This document shows positions 1 through 6,649 of a stretch of 14,135 nucleotides of DNA, one piece after another (positions within the stretch are counted from its first letter, which is position 1; the number at the start of each line of letters is the position of its first letter). Source of the DNA: Hyphomicrobiales bacterium (lineage in GTDB: Bacteria > Pseudomonadota > Alphaproteobacteria > Rhizobiales > Aestuariivirgaceae); contig JANXRO010000318.1 in assembly GCA_025356765.1 (NCBI GenBank), positions 1 through 14,135 of the forward strand, given 5' to 3'. The position numbers and the translations under genes were made by a program. The notes under the pieces are model-generated. The model made no database searches and was not told where the DNA came from. It saw only the letters and a list, made by a program, of their open reading frames with translations.

Positions 1-1
1 T

Positions 2-376
2 GAACTCAAAGCCGAAGACCGTCACTTAAGGCGTAAACTAATCCTCACCGAAAATGGCAAAGAGATTTTGGTGGATTTGCCACTTTCGGTTTTCATTGAA
101 GATGGTGATCATCTGGAACTTGAAGATGGAACCTTCCTTGAAGTGCGCGCTGCAGAAGAGGAATTGCTGGAAATCAGGGGTGTCAGCCCCGCCCACGTGG
201 TGCAATTGGCGTGGCATATTGGCAACCGCCATTTGGCAGCGCAACTGGAATGGGACCGTATTTTAATTCTGCCTGATCGTATCATTGCCCAAATGTTAGA
301 AAAGCGCGGCGCCACATTAAAACTGGTGCATGAACAATTCTCGCCAGAACATGGCGCCTATCATTCTCATGGATAG
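2..376 (+). CDS. ureE: Urease accessory protein UreE, C-terminal part (5' end outside window)
   Basis: UreE is a cytoplasmic nickel metallochaperone that hands Ni(II) to the UreG/UreF/UreD complex for urease activation. The frame is open from the window edge and gives 124 residues; family members are usually about 150-170, so roughly 30-40 residues are missing on the left. Visible family features are the N-domain stretch DRHLRRKLILTENGKEILVDLP, the central VQLAWHIGNRH with the histidine that forms the nickel site at the dimer interface, and the C-terminal GAYHSHG. The His-rich tail of many UreE proteins is reduced here to two histidines. The next gene, ureF, overlaps its end, which points to one operon. 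A start at 68 would cut into the conserved N-domain and is rejected. Family assignment is secure. Confidence 0.93.
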   Translation, partial: ELKAEDRHLRRKLILTENGKEILVDLPLSVFIEDGDHLELEDGTFLEVRAAEEELLEIRGVSPAHVVQLAWHIGNRHLAAQLEWDRILILPDRIIAQMLEKRGATLKLVHEQFSPEHGAYHSHG

Positions 377-1016
377 TGATGGACGAACCTCCCAACAGCT
401 TCTGCTGTTGCTAAATTGGATGTCACCCGCCTTTCCCATTGGTGCCTATGCCTATAGCCATGGTTTGGAATGGGCCATTGATGATGAACAGATAAAAACC
501 GCTGCCGATGTTGGGTGCTGGATCAGTGATGTGATCACCCATGGCTCTGGCTGGAACGATGCGGTTTTGTTTGTGCAAGAATTTCAAAATCAAAACGTCA
601 ATGATTTGGCGCTGGCTTTATGTTTATCGCGTGAACGTCATTTGGAGACAACGCAACTTGGTGCCGCATTTCAAATTGCTGCAGCAATTTTTGTCGATGT
701 GAAAAAGTCTGAAGGTGAAATCGCTTATCCAGTCGCAGCCGCGCGGGCCTGCCTTGCGATGAATTTAAATCTGCAGGATGCTCTTTTAGCTTTCTTGCAA
801 GGATTTTCCAATTCACTTATTTCAGTGGCGGTGCGCCTTGTGCCGATTGGTCAGACAGCGGGCTTGGAAATTATGCGCAACCTTATGGGCGTTGTTGCCA
901 ACACGGCGGCCCGCGCCCAAACAGCCACGCTTGATGACTTAGGTTCGTGCACGCTATTATCAGACATTGCCGCCATGAAACATGAAACGCAGCATTCAAG
1001 GATTTTTCGCACATGA
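369..1016 (+). CDS. ureF: Urease accessory protein UreF
   Basis: UreF acts with UreD/UreH and UreG as a GTPase-activating and gating subunit in nickel delivery to apo-urease. With the chosen start the protein has 215 residues, within the usual range. The diagnostic N-terminal block is LLLLLNWMSPAFPIGAYAYSHGLEWA, and the rest is alpha-helical as in the family. The start is uncertain. ATG at 369 overlaps the ureE stop by 8 bases and gives a compact N-terminus before the conserved block. In-frame ATGs at 351 and 330 would add 6 or 13 residues read from inside ureE, and none of the three has a clear Shine-Dalgarno sequence. The 3' end overlaps ureG by four bases (ATGA), so translational coupling is likely. 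Confidence 0.92.
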   Translation: MDSDGRTSQQLLLLLNWMSPAFPIGAYAYSHGLEWAIDDEQIKTAADVGCWISDVITHGSGWNDAVLFVQEFQNQNVNDLALALCLSRERHLETTQLGAAFQIAAAIFVDVKKSEGEIAYPVAAARACLAMNLNLQDALLAFLQGFSNSLISVAVRLVPIGQTAGLEIMRNLMGVVANTAARAQTATLDDLGSCTLLSDIAAMKHETQHSRIFRT

Positions 1017-1624
1017 AAAAGAATGGCCCATTACGCATCGGCATCGGCGGACCTGTTGGGTCTGGCAAAACCACATTGGTTGAAAAACTGTGCAAAGCCA
1101 TGCGTGAAAAATATTCTGTGGCCGCGATTACAAATGATATTTACACCAAAGAAGACGCATTGATTTTAAACCGCCTTCAGGCCTTGCCGGAAGATCGCAT
1201 CATGGGTGTTGAAACTGGCGGCTGCCCTCACACAGCAATCAGGGAAGATGCTTCGATCAATCTTGCAGCAGTGGCTGATATGACCAAGCGCCACCCTGAT
1301 TTGGATGTCATCTTCATCGAGTCTGGCGGCGATAACTTGGCCGCCACCTTCTCACCAGATCTTGCGGATCTTTCGATCTATGTGATTTCAGTGTGTCAAG
1401 GCGAAAAAATTCCAAGAAAAGGCGGCCCTGCGATTACGCGTTCAGATTTGCTGGTCATCAACAAAGCCGATCTGGCCCCTCATGTGATGGCAGATCTAAG
1501 CGTGATGGAGAGTGATACGAAAATCGCTCGGGGCTCGAGGCCTTACGTGTTCACAGATTTGTTGCGATTGAAGGGTCTAGATGCGATCATATCCCATATT
1601 GAAAAGAATGGCGGCCTTGTTTGA
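1013..1624 (+). CDS. ureG: Urease accessory GTPase UreG
   Basis: UreG is the SIMIBI-class GTPase that carries nickel and drives its insertion into urease on GTP hydrolysis. The 203-residue protein is full length. Visible motifs are the P-loop GPVGSGKTT (residues 13-21), NDIYTKEDA (41-49), the nickel-binding Cys-Pro-His at 71-73 inside GVETGGCPHTAIRED, ESGGDNLAATFSPDLAD (103-119), and the guanine-specificity motif NKAD (150-153). AAGGA at 998-1002 is a plausible ribosome binding site about 10 bases upstream. Its ATGA start overlaps the ureF stop, and its own stop overlaps the TTG start of phoR. The C-terminus (GLDAIISHIEKNGGLV) looks normal, so the overlap has not truncated it. Urease structural genes are not in the window and would be expected to the left or elsewhere. 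Confidence 0.97.
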   Translation: MKKNGPLRIGIGGPVGSGKTTLVEKLCKAMREKYSVAAITNDIYTKEDALILNRLQALPEDRIMGVETGGCPHTAIREDASINLAAVADMTKRHPDLDVIFIESGGDNLAATFSPDLADLSIYVISVCQGEKIPRKGGPAITRSDLLVINKADLAPHVMADLSVMESDTKIARGSRPYVFTDLLRLKGLDAIISHIEKNGGLV

Positions 1625-2664
1625 ATGCAAAAATCAATATCACGCGCGAACAGATTGCGCGTTTCATCGAAGCCATTGCTGATCCTGCCTTGGTGGTGAA
1701 GGGCGATGGTTTGATCATTGCCGTCAATCAAAATGCCAATGCGCTGTTTGAACAACATCTTTTAAACCATAATATTTCCCTTGCAGTGCGAACCCCTGCC
1801 ATTAACAGCGCGGTTGCTGAAGCCTTCTCGCAAGAAAAATCATCCGTTGTGCAACACCAGCTTCACGCCCCCATTTCGCGCAGCTTTGATGTGTTCATCA
1901 CGCCCTTGAATATGATGGAGCAAGCCTCTCCCTTGGCGTTGCTCACGTTCAAAGATTTAACCTACGAAGAACAGATTGAACGTATGAGAACAGATTTTGT
2001 GGCCAATGCCAGCCACGAATTGCGAACACCCTTGGCCTCACTGGCCGGCTTTATTGAAACCTTGCAAGGTGCTGCAAAGAATGACCCCAAAGCCAAAGAT
2101 GAATTTTTAAAACTGATGAAAGCCCAGGCAGACCGCATGGCCCGCTTGATTGAAGATCTTTTATCATTAAGCCGCATTGAAACCACAGAACATGTGGCAC
2201 CTTCAGGTGTAGTTGATTTAACGGCTATGGCCAAACAAACTAGAGACCTGTTGCAAGGCTTGGCCCAAGAAGCAAAATGCGAGGTGAAGCTTGATCTGCC
2301 GCAATCGCTTCGCGTGATTGGTGATGCCAACCAACTTTCGCAGGTGATTTATAATCTGGTTGAAAATGCCATCAAATATGCCGGCACCAACAAATCGGTG
2401 GTGATGAGCGGCGCTGCCCAAGGCAACACCGCAATTTTCACGGTGCGTGATTTTGGCCAAGGCATCGAACAACACCATATCCCAAGGCTGACAGAACGGT
2501 TTTACCGTGTCAGCGCCCAAGATAGCCGCATGCGTGGGGGCACTGGCCTTGGTTTGGCGATTGCCAAGCATATTTTAAAACGCCACCGCGGCAAAATTCA
2601 GATCGAGTCAAAGCTGGGTGAAGGTTCGAGTTTTTCAATTCACCTTCCAGCAGTTTTAAGTTAG
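1621..2664 (+). CDS. phoR: Phosphate-regulon sensor histidine kinase PhoR, apparently soluble form
   Basis: PhoR autophosphorylates when phosphate is scarce and passes the phosphate to PhoB; under sufficiency, PstSCAB and PhoU hold it in a phosphatase state. Domains over 347 residues: a PAS-like region (about 9-115), a HisKA helix pair with H-box SHELRTP and phosphoacceptor His132, then a HATPase domain with N-box NLVENAIKYA (Asn249), G1 DFGQG (277-281), the F-box region TERFYR and G2 GTGLGLAIAK (from 307). No hydrophobic membrane segment precedes the PAS region, whereas characterised PhoR proteins have at least one and are usually about 420-430 residues. TTG at 1621 is the only usable start before the PAS region, because an in-frame stop lies at 1600-1602. 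It overlaps the ureG stop. The PhoR assignment rests on kinase type plus position before pstS and on phoB in the same cluster. Confidence 0.9.
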   Translation: MNAKINITREQIARFIEAIADPALVVKGDGLIIAVNQNANALFEQHLLNHNISLAVRTPAINSAVAEAFSQEKSSVVQHQLHAPISRSFDVFITPLNMMEQASPLALLTFKDLTYEEQIERMRTDFVANASHELRTPLASLAGFIETLQGAAKNDPKAKDEFLKLMKAQADRMARLIEDLLSLSRIETTEHVAPSGVVDLTAMAKQTRDLLQGLAQEAKCEVKLDLPQSLRVIGDANQLSQVIYNLVENAIKYAGTNKSVVMSGAAQGNTAIFTVRDFGQGIEQHHIPRLTERFYRVSAQDSRMRGGTGLGLAIAKHILKRHRGKIQIESKLGEGSSFSIHLPAVLS

Positions 2665-2682
2665 ATATATCAGTTACTTAAA

Positions 2683-2722
2683 TTGTCATATTTCTGTTGT
2701 AAAATCGTCGCAAAGTCGTCAC
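2683..2722 (+). promoter_or_regulatory. Double Pho box (PhoB binding sites) upstream of pstS
   Basis: Four 7-bp half-sites start at 2683 (TTGTCAT), 2694 (CTGTTGT), 2705 (TCGTCGC) and 2716 (TCGTCAC). Each is 11 bp from the next, with 4-bp A/T-rich linkers ATTT, AAAA and AAAG. The known PhoB site is two CTGTCAT-like direct repeats with an A/T-rich 4-bp linker, repeating every 11 bp, so this is two adjacent Pho boxes. The first pair matches best; the second pair is weaker. The array lies in the 108-bp gap between phoR and pstS and points towards pstS. The inference is PhoB-activated transcription of pstSCAB-phoU-phoB, with positive feedback through phoB. Confidence 0.88.
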
Positions 2723-2732
2723 CTGTCACCCC

Positions 2733-2738
2733 TAGACG
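2733..2738 (+). promoter_or_regulatory. Possible -10 element of the PhoB-dependent pstS promoter
   Basis: TAGACG begins 10 bases after the last Pho half-site, which is where a -10 hexamer sits in PhoB-activated promoters that lack a proper -35. The match to TATAAT is poor, and GACGAT at 2735 is an alternative. A start of transcription near 2745 would leave a leader of roughly 28 bases before pstS. Confidence 0.3.
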
Positions 2739-2757
2739 ATCCCTCGTGACCGACAAC

Positions 2758-2764
2758 AGGAGAG
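2758..2764 (+). promoter_or_regulatory. Ribosome binding site that fixes the pstS start
   Basis: AGGAGAG lies 8 bases before ATG 2773 and is the strongest Shine-Dalgarno sequence in this gap. It supports ATG 2773 over the longer in-frame TTG at 2683, which sits inside the Pho box and would put 30 polar residues in front of the signal peptide. Confidence 0.85.
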
Positions 2765-2772
2765 ACGACATT

Positions 2773-3807
2773 ATGAAAAAACTATTCGCCGCAGCCAGCC
2801 TTCTGGCCCTTATCGCAACACCAGCATTTGCTGCCCGCGACCAAATCCACGTGGCAGGCTCATCCACCGTTTTGCCTTATGCGCAAATCGTGGCTGAAGG
2901 TTTTGCCAAAGCCAATAACAAATTCAAGGCCCCAGTTGTTGAATCAGGTGGTTCAGGCGCTGGCATTAAGCAATTCTGCGCCGGTGTGGGCGAAGCCTTT
3001 ATCGACATTGCCAATTCTTCACGCCCTATCAAGCCAGAAGAAATTGCAACTTGCGCCACCAATGGCGTGAAAGATATCGTCGAAGCCAAGTTTGGCTATG
3101 ATGGCATTGTGTTTGCGTTTGATAAATCTGTGGGCGATGTGAAGCTTACACAATCAGATATTTATTTGGCCTTGGCTGCCATGGTTCCTGTTGATGGTAA
3201 AATGGCTGCCAACCCAAACAAGACTTGGAAGCAACTGAACAAAGATTTGCCAGATATGCCCATCATGGCTTTTGTTCCTGGTGAAAAGCATGGCACACGC
3301 GAAGTTTTTGAACAAAAGGTTCTCATGGCTGGCTGCGTGGCCAACAAGGGCGACGCTGCTTTCATCGCTGGTGGCATGAGCAAAGAAGATGCCGCCAAGG
3401 CTTGCGTGAAAATGCGCAAAGATGGCGCTTCGGTTGATATTGATGGCGATTACACTGAAACCTTGGCACGCCTCGGCACCAACAAAACTGCTGTTGGCGT
3501 GTTTGGTTTGTCATTCTACCAAAGCAACTCTGACAAGTTGAAAGTGGCTTCGGTTGGTGGCGTTGTGCCATCGGTTGAAACTGTGGCTTCCGGCAAATAT
3601 CCCGTATCACGCCCCTTGTTCTTCTACATCAAGAAAGCCCATGTCGGCGTCATTCCCGGCATCATGGAATATGCAAATTATTTCGTATCCACCAAGGTTG
3701 CGGGCGCTGAAGGTCCTTTGGCTGAAGCAGGTCTTGTTCCTTCCCCTGAAGCCGAACTTGCAAAAGTTCAAGCTTCAGTAAAAGCCGGAACACCAATGGG
3801 CAAGTAA
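2773..3807 (+). CDS. pstS: Periplasmic phosphate-binding protein PstS
   Basis: PstS captures inorganic phosphate in the periplasm and delivers it to the PstCAB importer. The product is 344 residues with a clear Sec signal peptide: basic MKK, a hydrophobic core, and a likely cut after AFA (residue 20), giving mature ARDQIHVAGSS. Phosphate-site blocks are AGSSTVLPYA (28-37), ESGGSGAGIKQFC (57-69), DIANSSRPIK (78-87) and GEKHGTREVFEQ, all in the order expected for the family. The start is fixed by a strong ribosome binding site and by the signal peptide. It is first in the Pho-box transcript and is followed by a large intercistronic hairpin, which suggests it is made in excess over the membrane components. 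Confidence 0.97.
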   Translation: MKKLFAAASLLALIATPAFAARDQIHVAGSSTVLPYAQIVAEGFAKANNKFKAPVVESGGSGAGIKQFCAGVGEAFIDIANSSRPIKPEEIATCATNGVKDIVEAKFGYDGIVFAFDKSVGDVKLTQSDIYLALAAMVPVDGKMAANPNKTWKQLNKDLPDMPIMAFVPGEKHGTREVFEQKVLMAGCVANKGDAAFIAGGMSKEDAAKACVKMRKDGASVDIDGDYTETLARLGTNKTAVGVFGLSFYQSNSDKLKVASVGGVVPSVETVASGKYPVSRPLFFYIKKAHVGVIPGIMEYANYFVSTKVAGAEGPLAEAGLVPSPEAELAKVQASVKAGTPMGK

Positions 3808-3822
3808 GCTTGTTGGTTTGAA

Positions 3823-3865
3823 GATTGCAAGGTTGAAGGCCTGTGTTTGCCTTGGCCTTGCAATC
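3823..3865 (+). promoter_or_regulatory. Intercistronic hairpin between pstS and pstC
   Basis: GATTGCAAGG (3823-3832) pairs perfectly with CCTTGCAATC (3856-3865). Inside it, AAGGC (3836-3840) pairs with GCCTT (3849-3853) around an 8-base loop. No run of T follows, so it is not a canonical intrinsic terminator. A hairpin at this position is more likely to protect the 3' end of pstS mRNA or cause partial termination. The stem is seen directly; its role is inferred. Confidence 0.75.
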
Positions 3866-3878
3866 ATTTCTAATTTAA

Positions 3879-3896
3879 AAAGCGAATAATCGCTTT
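3879..3896 (+). promoter_or_regulatory. Small hairpin just before the pstC ribosome binding site
   Basis: AAAGCG (3879-3884) and CGCTTT (3891-3896) form a 6-bp stem around the loop AATAAT. It ends just before TCGGGG, the likely pstC ribosome binding site, about 5 bases ahead of ATG 3907. It could tune pstC translation or simply be chance; the stem is short. Confidence 0.45.
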
Positions 3897-3906
3897 CGGG
3901 GATGCA

Positions 3907-5364
3907 ATGCAGTCGAGCCACGTTTTCATCGTTTTGTTAGTCCTCGCCATTGCAGCCTTTGTCGTTGGCCGTGTCCGCGTGCTGCAATTGCGAAACGCTG
4001 GTCAATCGGTTCACTCGCTGCCTTTTTACCATGGCATGTATTTTGCAATCTGCACTAGCCTGTTGCCGATATTGGTTCTGGGCCTGTGGATGGTTGCATC
4101 ACACTACACAATCAATTCTTGGGTAACCTCGGCACTGCCACAAGATATTCTGGCGCAATCCCAAGGCGACAGATCATTATCGATCAGCATGATTGACAGC
4201 TTGGCCGAAAAATCCAACATGCTTTCCGCCTCTGAAATTGCAACACTGCGTGCAGGCGGCGATGCGGCAACCACAATTCTCACTCAACACAATATTGGCC
4301 TTTCGCAAAATCCTGAAGCCTTCGTGATTGATGCGGCACTACACAAAACCGCGTTGGTTCAATCTGCTGCGTGGATAATTTCCGCACTGTGTTTGATGCT
4401 GGCAATGCTGGGCTTTTATTACGCTTGGCGCAAGCAATCGGAAGATTTGCGCACGCGCAACATCGTGGAAGAATTGTTTCGTTATGTGTTGATGGCGGCT
4501 TCCAGCATTGCCATTCTCACAACAGCAGGCATTGTATTATCCGTTCTGTCTGAAAGCATAGCCTTTTTCAAATCCGTTCCCATTGCAAGTTTCTTGTTCG
4601 GCACAGTGTGGGATCCGCGGTTTTCCGCAGCGGGTGCCGAAGCAAGTGCTGGCCAATTTGGCCTTTTGCCTTTGTTGTGGGGAACATTCTTCATCACCAT
4701 CGTTGCCTTGGCTGTGGCCATTCCCGTGGGATTGACGGCTGCAATTTATATGTCGGAATATGCCTCATCAAAAATGCGCGGGTTCACCAAGCCTGCCCTT
4801 GAAGTCTTGGCAGGCATTCCCACGATTGTTTATGGTTTCTTTGCGCTCACAACTTTTGGGCCATTCTTGCAAAGTGCAGGCGCCAAGGCCGGGTTGGATA
4901 TTTCACCAAACTCGGTGTTGTCCGCAGGCTTTGTCATGGGCGTGATGATCATTCCCTTCGTCTCATCCTTGTCGGATGATATTTTAAGCGCCGTGCCAAA
5001 TTCCTTGCGTGAAGGGTCTTATGGTCTGGGTGCCACGCAATCTGAAACCATCAAAAAAGTGGTGCTGCCTGCCGCCTTGCCGGGCATTGTGGGGGCATGC
5101 CTGCTTGCTGTTTCACGCGCTGTTGGTGAAACCATGATTGTGGTTTTGGCCGCAGGCATTGCAGCAAACCTCACTGCCAATCCGTTCAAACCGGTGACAA
5201 CGATCACGGTTAAAATTGTAAGCCAGTTGACAGGCGATCTTGAATTTAATTCACCCCAAACTTTGGTGGCTTTTGCGCTTGGCCTCACGTTGTTTGTGTT
5301 CACCCTGGGGCTTAATGTTTTAGCCCTTCACATCGTGCGTAAATATCGCGAGCAATATGAATGA
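3907..5364 (+). CDS. pstC: Phosphate ABC transporter permease PstC (long form)
   Basis: PstC and PstA form the inner-membrane channel of the high-affinity phosphate importer. At 485 residues it is far longer than E. coli PstC (about 320). The extra N-terminal part has a hydrophobic segment at about 5-22, another at about 42-65, a periplasmic stretch to about 135 and a third segment at about 140-165. This extension is known from many alphaproteobacterial PstC proteins. The canonical core starts near residue 185, and the ATPase-contacting EAA-type loop REGSYGLGATQSETIKKVVLP lies at about 366-386. ATG 3907 is in frame and is preceded by GGGG at 3898-3901; a nearby ATG at 3902 is out of frame. 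The stop overlaps the pstA start in ATGA, so the two subunits are probably made together. Confidence 0.95.
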   Translation: MQSSHVFIVLLVLAIAAFVVGRVRVLQLRNAGQSVHSLPFYHGMYFAICTSLLPILVLGLWMVASHYTINSWVTSALPQDILAQSQGDRSLSISMIDSLAEKSNMLSASEIATLRAGGDAATTILTQHNIGLSQNPEAFVIDAALHKTALVQSAAWIISALCLMLAMLGFYYAWRKQSEDLRTRNIVEELFRYVLMAASSIAILTTAGIVLSVLSESIAFFKSVPIASFLFGTVWDPRFSAAGAEASAGQFGLLPLLWGTFFITIVALAVAIPVGLTAAIYMSEYASSKMRGFTKPALEVLAGIPTIVYGFFALTTFGPFLQSAGAKAGLDISPNSVLSAGFVMGVMIIPFVSSLSDDILSAVPNSLREGSYGLGATQSETIKKVVLPAALPGIVGACLLAVSRAVGETMIVVLAAGIAANLTANPFKPVTTITVKIVSQLTGDLEFNSPQTLVAFALGLTLFVFTLGLNVLALHIVRKYREQYE

Positions 5365-6638
5365 GCGACATCAACACCATCTCGCCTCACCTGAAAAAAC
5401 GTCGCCGTGCTGAATGGCTTTTCCGCGCCTATGGTCTTGCCGCAATCATTTTTTGTTTTCTTGCGGTTGCAGTACTGTTCACGTCGATCATCTCAAAAGG
5501 CTACACAGCCTTCAGGCAAACCCACATTACACTTCCGGTCAATTTTGATGCCAGCATCATTGACCCAGACGGCACTAAAAATGTCGATACATTGATGGCT
5601 GCAGATTATCAGCAGCTTGTCAAAAAAGCCCTGTTGGATAAATTACAGATTAAACCTGAAGACAAGCCCACGCGCAAACGCGCAATGGATTTGTTGTCTC
5701 ATTCGGCCGACACTGAATTGCGCGATCTTATCATCGCCAATCCTGCCATCATTGGCAAAACCCAAGATGTTTCACTCACCGCATCTGATAATGTTGATGC
5801 TGTCTTGAAAGGCACAATTGATCGCACGGTGCCTGAAGCAGATCGCCAGATTTCAGATCAACAGCTGGCTTGGATTGATCAATTTTCCAAAGATGGAAAA
5901 ATAACAAAAGATTTTAACACCAAGTTGTTTACGGCGGGCGCTTCAAGCCAGCCTGAAACTGCAGGCCTGTGGGTGGCTATTCTTGGTTCATTTTATATGA
6001 TGCTCACAGTCATTTTAATTGCCGTTCCGCTGGGCATTGCCGCGGCAATCTATCTGGAAGAATTTGCACCAAAAAACCGAATCACGGATTTTATTGAAGT
6101 GAACGTCAACAATTTGGCGGCGGTGCCATCCATTGTGTTTGGTCTTTTAGGTTTGGCAATTTTCATCAACGGCTTTGGGCTTCCGCGATCTGCTTCATTG
6201 GTGGGCGGCTTGGTGTTGTCGTTGATGACACTGCCCACCATCATCATTGCGACGAGGGCGGCACTGGGGTCTATTCCACCATCCATCAAAGAAGCAGCCT
6301 TGGGCGTTGGTGCATCAAAAATGCAAATGATATTCCATCATGCCCTGCCGCTGGCAGTTCCTGGCATTTTGACTGGAACCATCATTGGCTTGGTGCGGGC
6401 CCTTGGTGAAACCGCACCCCTGTTGATGATCGGCATGGTGGCCTTTATCGTTGATCCACCAAAGTCAATTTTGGAACCAGCCACAGCCTTGCCCATTCAA
6501 ATTTATATGTGGGCCACATCGGCAGAGCGCGGGTTTTCTGAACGCACAGGCGCTGCCACAATTGTGTTGTTGCTCTTTTCTTTTGTAATGAATGCCGGTG
6601 CGATCTATTTGCGCCGCAAATTTGAACGGCGCTGGTGA
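5361..6638 (+). CDS. pstA: Phosphate ABC transporter permease PstA (long form)
   Basis: PstA is the second membrane subunit of the phosphate importer. It has 425 residues against about 296 in E. coli. After a basic start and one membrane segment (about 21-45) there is a mostly hydrophilic insert of about 145 residues, predicted to be periplasmic, before the permease core begins near residue 196. This insert resembles the N-terminal domain of unknown function common in alphaproteobacterial PstA (recalled as DUF3333; not checked). The EAA loop is KEAALGVGASKMQMIFHHALP, starting near residue 310, followed by GLVRALGETAPLLMIG. It starts within the pstC stop codon and overlaps a possible GTG start of pstB by four bases. 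Confidence 0.95.
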   Translation: MSDINTISPHLKKRRRAEWLFRAYGLAAIIFCFLAVAVLFTSIISKGYTAFRQTHITLPVNFDASIIDPDGTKNVDTLMAADYQQLVKKALLDKLQIKPEDKPTRKRAMDLLSHSADTELRDLIIANPAIIGKTQDVSLTASDNVDAVLKGTIDRTVPEADRQISDQQLAWIDQFSKDGKITKDFNTKLFTAGASSQPETAGLWVAILGSFYMMLTVILIAVPLGIAAAIYLEEFAPKNRITDFIEVNVNNLAAVPSIVFGLLGLAIFINGFGLPRSASLVGGLVLSLMTLPTIIIATRAALGSIPPSIKEAALGVGASKMQMIFHHALPLAVPGILTGTIIGLVRALGETAPLLMIGMVAFIVDPPKSILEPATALPIQIYMWATSAERGFSERTGAATIVLLLFSFVMNAGAIYLRRKFERRW

Positions 6639-6649
6639 ACGGAAAAACC

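Noticed and set aside
1562..1590. Possible promoter for phoR inside ureG (TTGCGA, 17 bases, GATCAT)
   Set aside because: Both hexamers match poorly and the -10 lacks the key T and A positions, so this is within chance expectation.
2655..2682. Inverted repeat TTTAAGT / ACTTAAA around the phoR stop as a phoR terminator
   Set aside because: The stem is seven A/T-rich pairs with a 14-base loop and no T-run after it. It is too weak to call a terminator.
2723..2729. CTGTCAC as an additional Pho half-site
   Set aside because: It is a good sequence match but is 7 bp, not 11 bp, from the previous half-site and has no partner at the right distance.
2683..2772. A longer pstS reading frame starting at TTG 2683
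   Set aside because: The extra 30 codons lie over the Pho box, are not conserved-looking, and would place polar residues before a normal signal peptide. A strong ribosome binding site supports ATG 2773.
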